A DNA stretch of 64,000 bases from Anagrus nilaparvatae (Eukaryota > Arthropoda > Insecta > Hymenoptera > Mymaridae), in contig JAKSXM010000132.1 of assembly GCA_022575985.1 (NCBI GenBank), positions 1-64,000 on the forward strand, read 5' to 3'. Position 1 is the first letter of the stretch. Every line of letters starts with the position of its first letter. The position numbers and the translations under genes were made by a program. The notes under the pieces were generated by a model, which saw nothing but the letters and a program-made list of their open reading frames with translations, was not told the origin of the DNA and did no database searches. Of this stretch, positions 10,981 through 22,954 are shown in pieces.

Positions 10981-11230
10981 ACAGGAAAAAATAGTCCCCA
11001 ATATAATTTATTAGCTACCTCAAATTTTCAAAATATTTTTATGTATTTTAGCGATTTTTTGCATTTAAGCTTGTGGCTCGACCAGACGCTGATTTAATTA
11101 TGCATTCAATTTTTACTGTATAAAATATTTTTTTCTCAAAAATTTTTTTAAAAAGCGTTACTTTATTTATTTTTCTTTCCAAAAAAACCAAATAAAATGT
11201 AGGTATCCAGGAAAAAATAGTCCGTAATAT
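10981..11230 (+). mobile_element. Unit C, precise 250-bp insertion between cassettes
   Basis: Unit C (core AATTTATTAGCTACC to TCCGTAATAT) lies exactly between CCCCGTAATAT (ends 10980) and TCAATAAATTCGGG (starts 11231). At 22944-22968 those two sequences are directly adjoined, so the site without C exists in the same window. Other C copies: 22029-22254, 37864-38091, 58998-59247. It begins with ACAGGAAAAAATAGTCC, nearly repeated at its own 3' end, so recombination between 3' modules is an alternative to transposition. Confidence 0.75.
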
Positions 11231-12619
11231 TCAATAAATTCGGGAGGTGCAAATCTTTATTTATCCGACAGTAACTTCTTTTACCCATGCAATTGATCTT
11301 GATATTTCAATTATAGTACCTCAGAAATAAGGCGAAAACGATGTATCCGAACCTAAGTCAAAAAATAAGTCTGGGAAACAAATGTCTAACCTAAGACGAA
11401 AAAGAAGTCTGAAAAACAAGTTTGTAACCTAACCTAGGTTCAGTTACGAAAGTTTATGACTAAATTTTTTAAATATAATGAAAAGTGGAAAGCAAGAAAT
11501 ATTGAATATTTTACATTAAAACGTATTGTTGAACCTAACCTAAACGCCTAGCGTGATTTCAGAAAATGTTAATATAAGGCTTTTTGTTTAGATGTTATTT
11601 TACAAATCTTCTCCTAAGGTTTTGTGGGTGTAAGACATGTAGTTTTTACACGTCATTTCCTCAGGTTAAGTAAGAAAAATAATAATTTTTTTCCCATAAC
11701 TTTTTACAAGTATTTACTATTTCGTGTCAAGTATACATGGATATTTCTCAACATTGTCTATTACTCCACTGGTTTTATCAATTCTTTCAGTTAAATCACC
11801 TCCTTCCACTACGTTATGAAAAGAAAATCCAGAGAATAATTTACTTCCTATACAAAATTACCCTTTAATTGTATGTACATGGAAATAAATTAATTTTTTT
11901 TTTTTCTTTATTAAAAAAAAATTTTTTTATCTCTTAGAATTTGTGCTGGCGCACGGGGCCTTCGGCCCCCTTTGCCAATTCAACGTAATATATAATTCAA
12001 ACAGGCTAGCTAGCTTGCTGTTTGCTTGCTAGTAAAACTATTGCTAAGCGCAAGGTTTCGTTCAAAGTAAAAATATTGCTAAGACGCAACAAGCAAACCT
12101 AATCTACAAGCTTTGCTGCTTAAGGAATAATATTTTTTTACAATTTTTATAAAACTACAAAATTTTTTTCAAAATAGCTTATCTTCGACACTTTTCTTTC
12201 AAAAATTAGCCTTGCAACATATATTTACCACCTGGTTTGACCAACAGATTTTTATATAATGTATTTTTTATTTTTTAAGGTTATTTAAAAAATAATGTAA
12301 CGTACCCGCTAACACACGTGCTTTGCGGTTTATGGGTCACTTGACAGATTCGCAACAAAGGTCGCAGTTTTTTTTTGTCACAGGTCGCAGTTAAAAATTT
12401 TATTCAAATTGTTGCGCTTATTGCATGTTAAAGTTACTCTAATTTTTAAGAAAATATTTATTTGCATTTTTGTTTTTGTTCCACAGATATTGGAAGTGGC
12501 TAATGCGGCTACCTAAAAATGCACTTGAAAAATTTATTTCCAAAGCTTAACATTATTTATTTTTCTTGCCAAAGAAACCACATAAAATGTAGGTATCCAG
12601 AAATAAATAGTCCGTAATA
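11231..12619 (+). mobile_element. Internally deleted PrimPol element (non-autonomous)
   Basis: 11231-12480 matches 22955-24095 and 12481-12619 matches 26664-26802, so about 2.57 kb holding both genes of the full element is missing at 12480/12481. It also carries about 125 bp (11437-11562) absent from the full copy. Both ends are kept: TCAATAAATTCGGG on the left and ATAGTCCGTAATA on the right. This is the usual structure of a deletion derivative mobilised by its parent. Confidence 0.85.
11950..11970 (+). repeat. GC-rich hairpin (GGGGCC family)
   Basis: CGCACGGGGCCTTCGGCCCC; stem GGGGCC/GGCCCC with 3-nt loop. Same position within the PrimPol element as 23565-23586. Confidence 0.8.
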
Positions 12620-13613
12620 CAAACTATCTAGACATAAACAATTCCTCCGATAAAAAGAATTTTAGTAATGATGAAGTATTTGAAGAAATTTTAAGAAACT
12701 GCAAAAATATAAATCATTTCAAGTTATTTGATTGTTGTACGGGAAAAAAATTTTATTCTGATTTTAATCTTGGATTTTAATTTAAGAGAAATCAGAATTT
12801 GAGCAGTATTGGTTTATATCAAATAGATTTAAATGCTGATTTTTTCCTTACTTTAAATTCAGATCTAATTACAGAAATAATATTAAATAATTGTCGATTC
12901 GAAACCAATTATTATTTGCATATTATTTCAGAATTTAAAAACTTATAGACATTTTCTTTAAATACCTAACCTAATCCTTATGATGAAATAAAAGCACTTG
13001 TCAAAGTAGCAATTGTCAAAGTTTATGATAATTTACTTTATGCTGTACTTGCTGCTAAGAAGTAAATGAGCAAGAGTTTAATGAATTATCGATTCTACTT
13101 TCAAAACAAAAGAAATTATCTAAACTTAATTTAGATTTAAATGATGATGAATGATTTGATGAATGATTTGAATGATTGATGATAAAAATTCTTGTTATCT
13201 AAACTTAATTTAGATTTAAATGATGATGAATGATTTGATGAATGATTTGATGAATGATTTGAATGATTGATGATAAAAATTCTTGTTATCTAAATTGTTT
13301 TGAAAATTTGACTTTATTGGAATTCAGAGTTTGATGAATTAACCAATGAATGTATCAGAATTTTATCCAATAAATGTTCAAATTTAACAACTCTTGAAAT
13401 TCTCATTGACGTAAAGTACTCGCTGACTTCTACTGGTGAAAAATTTGAAAAGCATTTCTAAGTTTAAAAAATTTAAGAATTTTTCAATTGATAAATTGGT
13501 CATCCTATTTTAAATTTAGATAATATACTAAAAATTTTATCGCTACGTAAAAACTTAACAGAATTAGAAATTAGTGGATTTGAAATTGATGATAATACAG
13601 TATCTAAAAGTAG
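12620..13613 (+). pseudogene. Leucine-rich-repeat protein pseudogene
   Basis: Broken frames encode LRR-like pieces: an L..C-N-I..F-L segment near 12665-12740, a SDLITEIILNNCRF segment near 12860-12905, NLTTLEIL near 13380-13405 and LRKNLTELEISGFEIDDN near 13545-13595. Each has the spaced Leu/Ile plus Asn/Cys pattern of LRRs. Stops and frameshifts interrupt it. A tandem duplication (TTAGATTTAAATGATGATGA and following) at about 13125-13285 disrupts it further. It sits directly between two PrimPol-type 3' ends, as if captured by the element. Confidence 0.6.
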
Positions 13614-13627
13614 ATTCTTTACTTTCC

Positions 13628-13888
13628 AAAAAAGAAAAATCGAATGAATGAGTAAATGTGTTTTTGTGTGTGTATGCGTGTGTGTGTGTGTGTGTGTGAG
13701 AGAAGGTCCATAAAGCCGTACCCTCCACGTGGGATGGACTGGAAACACTTCCACAGATATTGGAAGTGGCTAATGCGGCTACCTAAAAATGCACTTGAAA
13801 AATTTATTTCAAAAGCTTATAATTATTTATTTTTCTTGCCAAAGAAACCACATAAAATGTAGGTATCCAGAAATAAATAGTCCGTAAT
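13628..13888 (+). mobile_element. PrimPol element right-end fragment
   Basis: Matches 26543-26800: it starts in the last codons of the Ser-rich gene (Lys-Arg-Lys-Ile-Glu, stop), continues through the (GT)n run and the stem-loop motif, and ends ATAGTCCGTAAT. Immediately left is a 20-bp piece of the 4590-5085 repeat family. Confidence 0.85.
13714..13780 (+). other. Conserved stem-loop motif, copy 1
   Basis: Closing stem AGCCGTA/TGCGGCT (one G-U pair), inner hairpin CTTCCA/TGGAAG and a CCC-7nt-GGG hairpin. Same fold as 26627-26693 and 27244-27310. Confidence 0.55.
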
Positions 13889-15175
13889 CTTTACAGTTAA
13901 GCAAAAGGACAGCGGACGGTGTCGACATTTTCAACAAATTAAAAGAGCTTAAGTTTCGGATATAAATGGAGGGGACACTATGTATACCGTACCTGTACCC
14001 GTAATTGTACCCGTCTAGCTTTAAATGCCCCGTAATATATTATACTCCGTAATAAATTAGCTTTTATTAATAAAATAGCTTAATTAATATTTTGCAATTT
14101 TCCGAGAATATAATAAATTTTAGCCAAAATTTTCACAGGCGTAATAACTTCTATACACTTAAATCTATACATTAAATACATTTTTACAATTTTTAAAAGA
14201 CTCGTGTTGGTTAAAATTTAAAAAATTGTTAAAAAAATTCAATTTTCTGCCTAATAAAAGTTTTTTTCTCAAAAATTTACTCTAAAAGCTTTACTTTAGT
14301 CATTTTTCTGCCCACATAAACCAAAAAAAGTTGACTATCCATGAAAAAATAGAACGTAATGTATATATTAGCTTTTATTAATAAAATAGCGTATTTAATA
14401 TTTTTCAATTTTACGAGAATGGAAAAAATTTCAGCCAAAATTTTCACAGGCGTAATAACTTCTATACACTTAAATCTATATATTAAACACATTTTTACAG
14501 TTTTTAAACGACTCGTGTTAATTAAAAGTTGAAAAATATGTTACAAAAATTCAATTTTCTACCAAATAAAAGCTTTTTTCTCAAACATTTACTTTCAAAG
14601 CTTTACTTTAGTAATTTTTCTGCCCACATAAAGAATAAATATAGAGTGCGCATGCATAAAAGGTGGGAAGCTTAAAAAGAGCTAAAATCGATGGACAGAC
14701 TTATATGTGACGATCAGCTAAGGGGATTGCATGGAAATTTGTTTCGTTGAAAAAAGCGAGTTTTTGGAACCTAAATACGTCATATGCATTCTACAGAAAA
14801 AGATAAGTTCAAATTTTAAGCCGTTTGTTAATACTCAAAGTAGCTTTAAAGTTAATCAAAAGGACAGCGGACGGTGGCGACATTTTTAACACATGCTCCA
14901 GAAAATTTTTTTTTTAACTTACCAATATATGCATAGTAGGTTGTGACTTTAAAAAAATGCTACTTATGAACTTATGAAAAGAAAAAAAAGTGTAAAAGAG
15001 CTTTAGTTTCGGATATAAATGGAGGGGACACTATGTATACCGTTCCTGCGAAAACCACCCATATATATATTTTTTTTCGACAAAAGTTTTTTCAAAAAGC
15101 TCTACCTTATGCATTTGTCTATCAATATTACCCGAAAAAATTGTACCTGTCCAGCTTTAAATACCCCGTAGTTTA
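13889..15175 (+). repeat. Cassette array (partial D, A, A, D)
   Basis: Units end at about 14038 (CCCCGTAATAT), 14360 (ACGTAAT), about 14640 and 15170 (CCCCGTAG). Unit D contains ATCGATGGACAGACTTATAT and GGACAGCGGACGGT; it gives the empty site for the MITE at 20227-20603. No genes. Confidence 0.75.
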
Positions 15176-15289
15176 TAAAAATAAATTTGAAACATGAGAA
15201 ATATTTTTATCAAAAAATATTTGCGAAAAAACCTGGGGGACAAAGTTTTTCTTAAAATTCAATTTTAAGTACACTCTAATACTTATTTA

Positions 15290-15316
15290 CGCACGGGGCC
15301 TACGGCCCCCCCCCCC
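15290..15316 (+). repeat. GC-rich hairpin (GGGGCC family)
   Basis: CGCACGGGGCCTACGGCCCC followed by a run of C. Same orientation as all others. Confidence 0.8.
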
Positions 15317-15404
15317 CCTTATCCTGCAGTTCAATATCTTATTTACTAATGTTGTTTTTTTTGTACTTAAGTGTAAAACTTATTTAATTTTCATTATCTT
15401 TTAA

Positions 15405-15610
15405 TTAAACGCCGTAAAAGCGGCTCGCTACCGCAAGCGTAGCCGCGACGCAATGAGACGAGAAATCGTGTTATGCGCATTACGTTAGGGCTGCGCTTGC
15501 GGTTGCGACCCCTTTTTACAGGGGTAGTTTGTAGTACCAGCCTTAACGTTATTTCATTATGTGAAAAAACCAACTTGCGGACTGCGGTTAGGCATCAAGA
15601 CCGCAGGAAG
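15405..15610. repeat. Interspersed foldback, GGCTCGC/GCGGTTGCGACC family
   Basis: GCCGTAAAAGCGGCTCGCTA with CGCAAGCGTAGCCGC is partly complementary to GGCTGCGCTTGCGGTTGCGA downstream. Diverged copies lie at about 21605-21785 and 45270-45470. The open frames across it are by-products of the GC-rich arms. Confidence 0.65.
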
Positions 15611-15739
15611 CTAAATACCCTGTTTTTAAAAAAAAAAAATTTTTTACAAACATTTTCGTATCAAAATTCATTTGTCCTTCTAATCTAACCCAAAAACAAT
15701 GACCTTCACTTACAAAAAGTACCATGTAAGATGTTTTTT

Positions 15740-17770
15740 CCTAAAAAAGTTAAATACAAAAGCTTACTTTGGACAAAGTTCTTTCTAAAAAATTCCAAAA
15801 AATATGATAAACGTAGCCTATAATATTCAAGATATTGTCATACTTTAAAATAACCAAAATATTTTCAAATATTTCTCTTTTAAAAATTAGACTGATTAAT
15901 AGAGAAATAATCAACTTGTCATCAACAAACGTAGCTTTTAAAAAAATATTCCCTTTGAAGCAATCAATGCGTTCAAGAAATTTTATTATTTTGAAAATTT
16001 TATTTTTTTTAAAATTCAAAACACTTTCAACTTAAATGCTCGCTTTCAGTAGCTCATAATACACCTGGATGACCATTTAAAAAAATAAAATCAAACCTGA
16101 CAGGTAAAATATCTGAAATTACTTTGAAAAAGTTGATTTTGGAAGAGTGCTTATTCAACGCACTCCACAATCCAGCTAAAAAATAATTTTCCATACTCAT
16201 CTCAAAGACTTAAACTCCCAGGGCTATTATAATTATTAATGCTGGACATCTGGGTGTATTATAAGCTATTGAAACCACCAACTATACCTTAAAGCTACTT
16301 CAAGCCAAAAAAAATGAACATTTTTAAAATATGAAAATATGTATAACACATGCTTGCTATCCAAGGTAATAGTTAATTATAAGCAACTGCTATTGATTAA
16401 AATGCCTGTATGAGCAAATGTATTTAAAACTTGAATGTCAAGTTGAATATTTTACTATGAATCAGTGAATTATACAAACAAATCTTAGGTAACAGTGAAT
16501 TTACCATTACAAAATTAAAATATCTTCACTCACTCTTTGGAGTTTAATAAAGAAAGTAGTAAAAATATTGTCATTGTTTAAACTAACCAAAATATTTTCA
16601 AATATTTCTCTTTTATAATTCAGACTGATGAATAGTGAAATAATCAAGTTGTCATCAACAAAACTAGCTTTTAAAGAAACATTCCCTTTGAATCAATCAA
16701 TGCGTTCAAGAAATTTTATTATTTTGAAAATTTTATTTTTTTTTTAAATTCTAAACACTTTCAACTTAAATGCTCGCTTTCAGTAGCTCATAATACACCT
16801 GGATGACCATTTAAAAAAATAAAATAACACCTGACAGGTAAAATGTCTGAAATTACTCTGAAAAAGTTGATTTTGGAAGAGTGCTTATTCAACGCACTCC
16901 ATAATCCAGCTAAAACATACTTTCCCATACTCATCTCAGAGTCTTAAACTCCCAGGGCTATAATAATTATTAATGATTATTAATGCTGGACATCTGGGTG
17001 TATTCTAAGCTACTGAAACCACCAACTATACCTTAAAGCTACTTCAAGCCAAAAAAAATGAACATTTTTAGAATATCTAAAAATACGCTTTTAAAAAAAT
17101 AATTTTTTTATGAATTTTTTTCTCAAAATTACCCTGTCATCTTTCAAGCACAATGGTTGCTTTCAGTTACTTCTAATACACCTGGAAGATCAAATGAAAT
17201 AATTTTACCTAACCTGACAGCTCAAAGTTTTGATTTAAGTATGAAACATTTCATTTTGGAACATTGCTTTTCCAACGCAATCAACTATCATTCTCTATAA
17301 ACAACTTTTTAACATTAGTCCAACTAATTTAACCTCTTAAAGGTGTTTTTGATCTTTATTCAGTTCTTCCAGGTGTAAATGAATGCATTGGAGACAACCA
17401 CTGTAGCTCAAAAGTATTTTGTAATCAAACATTATGTTTCATTCATGCGTACTCAAAATAATCCTACTTTCAAAAATTAACATTTTTCTTCAAGTTCAAA
17501 AAGCTATCAGCTAAAATGTTGACTTTCAGTAGCTTCTCAAACACCTGAAGGACCATCTGAAGCAATAAAAACTAACCTCTCAACTTAAATCTGTATAATG
17601 ACTTGAAAATTATGGAATGTTAAAGAAATTTTTCCAACGTCAAAAACCATGTACCTCTAAAAGCACCTGTTGAATACTCGTATACGAAGTTTAATGTGAG
17701 AGGTGTTTTTTAATCGTTCATGATGCTTCTCTAGGTGTTTTTGAATATAATTAAAGCACCCACATTACCT
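15740..17770. repeat. Dispersed repeat family with about 733-bp direct duplication
   Basis: 15838-16330 is repeated at about 16570-17065 (for example AATGCGTTCAAGAAATTTTA in both). Diverged units with ACACCTGGA(A/T)GA(C/T)CA continue to about 17770. Relatives are at 32560-33250, and the 363-bp satellite at 46440-48150 appears to be amplified from the same family. No gene. Confidence 0.7.
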
Positions 17771-19030
17771 AATGGCTTGGATCATACGTTTTTCAAGTGC
17801 TAATTTTAGAAAATTTATTTTTTCCACATATGAAGTACAAAGAGGTGAGAACATGAAAAAAGTTGTAAAAAATATTTTAATTTTTTTTCATAATTTTAAA
17901 CAAAAATTACACTGACCTTTATACTTGGATTAAATTATTTTGTTACTAAAGATTTTTAACCCTTGAAAAATGATTTGTGCCTGATATTTCAGCTTGCCAG
18001 TTTCACTACAATTTCAATAAGGCTGCTCTCCTACTCGAACTTCATGAACTTCTACTATGAGCTTCTACTATGAAGCATGCGATTGTAAGATTATCAATAA
18101 AGTAAAAAGCAACTTGGGTGGCCGCAAACCGAAAAGCTTTTTACTTAAAACGAAAGCTAAAACGCAAGAAGCAAAGCTAACGTACATTGGGAATGAATTG
18201 GTTGCGCGATAAGACAAATCGCGGCTCTCGAGACGAACCGCGACTTTTCGTATACACATTTTAAGCATATACTATATGTATGTTATGTACTTTATGTTAG
18301 TAAAAATATTTTTCTGTTTATTATAAAGTTGTTATTTTAAACTTTAAACTAGACCCTTTTTATTAAAAAAGTTTTTGTTAAGTATTTAGATAAATATATT
18401 ATATTAAGTATCAAGGGCGTAAAAGTTTCTGCACTAGCGTGAGCACTAGCACGAGTGCTCGGCGAAGCCGGGCCCGAGTGATTTGTGTTCACGTTCGTGT
18501 CTAAAGTATTTCGCCCATGGTGCTTACACTATTTTTTGCCCCCCTAGGCGTAGAAAGAGTTCAGATAATTCTTTATGCACGAGTTTTACGCCCGGGAGGG
18601 AAAAAAATTATTTATGTAATAAAAAATAATAGTTTTGAATAGTATAGTAATTCTAAAACTTAAAAAAATAATTTTCAATTTACTTATTCAATTAACATTT
18701 TTTTTAAAACAATATTATTAAAAAAAGTCTACTTTAAATTTTAAAATAACAAGTTTATAATAAATACACAACAATTTTTATTTTTTTCAAAAGCAGGAAG
18801 ATTTTATTTTAATATGCATAGGAAAAAAAAGCTCGAGGCAACTGCGCGCAGCGCTTCGTCTCGAGAGCAAATATTTTTTGCATCTGGGAAGCCGAAAATT
18901 TTGCTCGCGATATACATAAATATTAGTGGGGCGAGAAGCCTGCGAATTGTCTTCTCGCGCAACTAATTCATTCCCAGTGTACAAACTTCAATGGCTTAAG
19001 AAGAAGCTTTTGTTTATACTTTTTGAAGGC
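17771..19030. repeat. Nested foldback
   Basis: Left arm about 18120-18245 (ACATTGGGAATGAATTGG, CTCGAGACGAA) is complementary to right arm about 18855-19000 (TTCGTCTCGAG, CTAATTCATTCCCAGTGTAC). A second foldback (18405-18540) related to 3572-3690 lies in the middle. 17771-18060 shows nothing recognisable. Confidence 0.55.
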
Positions 19031-20186
19031 TTATCATTCAAGAGAGCATTCTTTACTTGTATTATCGAAGGATTTTGTTATCGAAAAATGTATAGATAAA
19101 GTAAACTTGCTTTTATGCTCTTTCAAATTTATCAAGCTAAAAATTAGCTTTCCTTGCCAATTTAGCCGGTAATATTCTCACAAATCCATTTGAATTTTTT
19201 AAAACTCCTTCAAAATCAAGTTTTATGATACAAAAATTACTAATTAAATAGGTAAACTGGATTTTTTTGACAATTTTTATTTTGACCAAAATCGAAAGGG
19301 GTATATAAGAAAAAATGGTTGAATTTTTTTTTATTTTAAATTTTTCGTCTTTTGGTCCTGCTGGAGAAGGTCAGATAAATTGAAAAACTTCTATCAATAT
19401 CATTCACCAGGTCTAAGAGCTCAAAAAACATGATAAGTTGGTTAGATAAGTGACTTAAAAAAATTTTTAATTTTTAGAAATTTATGCCTTATTCGCATAA
19501 AACGATTTGAATTGGTCAAAATTCCTTAAAAACTAAGTTTTCTAATAAAAAAAGTTCTGATAATATGGGGGAACTATATTTTATTGACAATTTTTATTTT
19601 TTCCAAAATCGAAAGGGGTATGTATGGAAAAATGTAATAATTTTTGTACAATAAATCCTCATTTTATTAAACAATCTTTTAAAAATTTCGTAAAATATTT
19701 TACGTAATTTGTTGATTCATTGATGCTCTGTAGTATATGGGTGGTTTTCACTGGAACTTAATATTTTTTTTATGTTTACGGCACAACACTAATTATATTT
19801 ATTTTTTGTTTTGTTGTATTTTTATGTTTATCAAGGTCTAAAAACCTAAAATTTTCAGTGGTACTGCTACAAATGTAAAAATAAATTGAATGTATTATTG
19901 AAATAACTTTGTATTTAAGCCATTCAATTTTCTCAAACTCTGGGTATCTTATTTTTTCATAAAAACATACAACTGTACGAGATATTTAAGAAAAATATTA
20001 CGTACACTTTGAGAGAATGACATGGATTGGGGCGACATTTTTTTTTTTTGTAAATCCGTTTTAAAAATCTAATAGTTTTAGTTTTCGTAGTTAAAGCTTT
20101 TATATTTAAAATTTTAAGTTTTCTGCGGTCTTATATGAGTAGTTTAGTAAGAAAAAAAATACAACAGTGCTTTCAAGTGCATAAAT
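19031..20186. repeat. Copies of ATCGAAAGGGGTAT repeat, no gene
   Basis: Two units with AAAATCGAAAGGGGTAT at about 19285 and 19605; 19440-19640 matches 3215-3410. 19650-20186 is AT-rich with no supported feature. Confidence 0.5.
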
Positions 20187-20996
20187 ATAGAGTGCGCATG
20201 CATAAAAGGTGGAAAGCTTAAAAAGACACTGAAAAAAAATTATAGACCTGACGCCTAGAATCGAAATGCAGACGTCAAGCGAGTTACGAAAACATGGAAA
20301 TAGCCCCTTATAATAAACTCTCAATGCGCCTTCATAAAGAAACTCGGCACAGAGCCTCTCTAAGAACTCGCGAAACGCGCGTTCGCTCTGACACGTGACA
20401 AACATATGTTTATTGGGCCTCGATGCGGACGCGCGTTTCCCGAGTTCGGTAGAGATGCGGACACTGTGCTTCTAATTCAGTCAAAACGCGCGTTCATTCC
20501 TCTGCATTACGTCTTGATTAAACAAGACACTGCCCCTAGACTTAGAGTCGATGCCTTCGGCCTGTAAAATTCTAGACGTCAGGCCAATAATTTATTTTCA
20601 GTGGAGCTAAAATCGATGGACAGACTTATATGTGACGATCAGCTAAGGGGATTGCATGAAAATTTGTTTCGTTGAAAAAAGCGTGTTTTTTGAACCTAAA
20701 TACGTCATATGCATTCTACAGAGAAAGCTAAGTTCTAATTTTAAGCCGTTTGTTAATACTCAAAGTTTATAGTTAAGTAAAAGGACAGCGGACGGTGTCG
20801 ACATTTTGAACACATTAAAAGAGCTTAAGTTTCGGATATAAATGGAGGGGACACTATGTATACCGTTCCTGTGAAAACCACCCATGTATATTATTTTTTC
20901 GACAAAAGTTTTTTCAAAAAGCTCTACCTTATGCATTTTTCTCTCAAAATTACCCGAAAAAATTTTACCTGTCCAGCTTTAAATACCCCGTAATAT
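20187..20996 (+). repeat. Unit D with MITE insertion
   Basis: Matches 14641-15170 apart from the MITE at 20227-20603 and ends CCCCGTAATAT at 20996. Confidence 0.8.
20227..20603. mobile_element. MITE with CACTG termini, GA target duplication
   Basis: The 377-bp element starts CACTGAAAAAAAATTATAGA and ends TAATTTATTTTCAGTG. It is flanked by GA on both sides (20225-20226, 20604-20605). The unit without it is seen at 14660-14685 (CTTAAAAAGAGCTAAAATCG), which proves insertion and the 2-bp duplication. Subterminal repeats CCTGACG / CGTCAGG. Confidence 0.85.
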
Positions 20997-21924
20997 ATTA
21001 TAGTCAATAAACCAAATTCCCATTTTTGGTTCAGAATGACCAAATTTTTAAATTGCTGCCTAAATTAGAATTTTTGATGAAAATAAGTTTTACAGGTCTC
21101 ATAAATTTTGTGCAAGTGCCAAATTTTCAAAAATTACTTACTCGATCTTATAGCTTTAGATGTTTCCGAGATATTACTCCACAAAGTTAGTGATAAAATA
21201 TAATTTTTTTTGAAAAACTTTAAATTGAGACTGTCTTTAAATTATTATATCTGCTAACTGAGTAATTAAAAAAAAAACAAGTAAAGCATTTTTTGAAACT
21301 TAAAGCAAGAACAAAATTTTTGAGATCTACAAGACTTATTTTTATTGAAAATTGCAATTTGGGCACCAATTTAAAAATATTAAAAAGTTACATACTACTG
21401 TAAGTTAAAGTATATTACAAACTTTTGCTTAACTAAGCTTGTTAACTTTTGCAACTAGATTTTGCTTACTGGCGTCTCGACTAAATATATTGCAGATCCA
21501 CCACAGAACCGTAGCGGATCCCTCGTTCCGTCATACACTGTTGCAAAAAGGCCAGAATAAGCTAAGTCCTACTAACACGGTCTCTTTGTCATACATCCGC
21601 TTCAAATAGCTCGTCTCGCAACCGCAAGTGCAGCCGCAACGCAATGCGCCAAACAGGATTTTTTGTCTCTGCACATTGCGCTTCGGCTACGCTTGCGGAT
21701 TACGGGGCGATTTTACGGGTTTGTCAAATTTTAATTAATTAGTCATTTAAAAAATGTGAAAAGGCCAACTTTAGACTGCGGTTACGATAAACTTTGCTAT
21801 CTTTAAAAAAATAGCCTGTAGTAACATTTTTTTTTCTTCTGCTTTTGAAAATAAAAAAAAGCAAAGTAATCCTTGAAACTTAATAATAAAGTAAATAATA
21901 ATTCAATTATCACGCTTAGAAAAA
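20997..21924. repeat. Foldback half-copies and GGCTCGC-family repeat
   Basis: 21005-21410 folds back around 21210 and is related to the arms of the large foldback at 61536-62947 (shared TTGAGACT, GGCACCAATTT, TTTCCGAGATAT). 21605-21785 is a copy of the 15405-15610 family. No gene. Confidence 0.55.
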
Positions 21925-22954
21925 GCTTTTTTATAAAAAATTTATTTCAAAAGCTTTACATTATTTATTTTTCTTGCCAAAAAAACAACATAAAATGTCG
22001 TTATACAGGAAAAAATAGTCCCTAATATAATTTATTAGCTACCTCAAATTTTCAAAATATTTTTATGTATTTTAGCGATTTTTTGCATTTAAGCTTGTGG
22101 CTCGACCAGACGCTGATTTAATTATGCATTCAATTTTTACTGTATAAAATATTTTTTTCTCAAAAATGTTTTTAAAAAGCGTTACTTTATTTATTTTTCT
22201 TTCCAAAAAAACCACATCAAATGTAGGTATCCAGGAAAAAATAGTCCGTAATATACCGTACCTGTACCCGTAATTGTACCCGTCTAGCTTTAAATGCCCC
22301 GTAATATATTATACTCCGTAATAAATTAGCTTTTATTAATAAAATAGCTTAATTAATATTTTGCAATTTTCCGAGAATAGAATAAATTTTAGCCAAAATT
22401 TTCACAGGCGTAATAACTTCTGTACACTTAAATCTATACATTAAATACATTTTTACAATTTTTAAAAGACTCGTGTTGGTTAAAATTTAAAAAATTGTTA
22501 AAAAAATTCAATTTTCTGCCTAATAAAAGTTTTTATCTCAAAAATTTACTCTAAAAGCTTTACTTTAGTCATTTTTCTGCCCACATAAAGAAAAAAAAGT
22601 TGACCTAACCATAAAAAAATAGTACGTAATATTGTAGGCTAGGGTAAATTAAATTTCCACTCAAATAAATTACTTTTTTCTTAAAAATTCCTTGCGATAG
22701 ATTAGCGTAATGAATTTTTCTTTCAAAAGGAACCAAAAAAAATGGATGTTACCAGCTTTAAATAGCCCGTAATATAGCCCGTAATATAGCCAGTAATATT
22801 CGTCCTACGAAGACCGGGCAGGGTAAATTAAATTTCGACTCAAATAAATTACTTTTTTCTCAATAATTTCGTGAAAAAGATTACCGTAATGAATTTTTCT
22901 TTCAAAAGGAACCAAAAAAAATGGATGTTACCAGCTTTAAATACCCCGTAATAT
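21925..22954 (+). repeat. Cassette array (3' module, C, D-end, A, B, B')
   Basis: Units end at 22028 (CCTAATAT), 22254, 22307, 22632, 22775 and 22954. The A-B-B' order upstream of the PrimPol element mirrors 10046-10980. Confidence 0.8.

Larger units (their letters stand above)
1300..11231. repeat. Segmental duplication, telomere-proximal copy
   Basis: This 9.93 kb stretch matches 49317-59248 in direct orientation (offset 48016-48017). By eye I found only a one-base T-run difference near 3422, another near 7580 and an A/G difference at 9695, so identity is above 99.9 percent. The left edge is the telomere junction; the right edge falls at a CCGTAATAT cassette terminus. It carries the MITEs, SprT-like gene and repeat array listed separately. 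Confidence 0.96.

Noticed and set aside
10046..11230. Canonical Helitron ends
   Set aside because: No CTRR terminus with a preceding hairpin and no A|T insertion pattern was seen; units end CGTAATAT instead.
13500..13862. Open frames around the (GT)n run, repeated at 26428-26667
   Set aside because: They read through a microsatellite and the structured 3' region of the PrimPol element on either strand.
15473..15688. Open frame of 71 codons and a relative at 45277-45495
   Set aside because: Both are readings of the GGCTCGC-family foldback arms.
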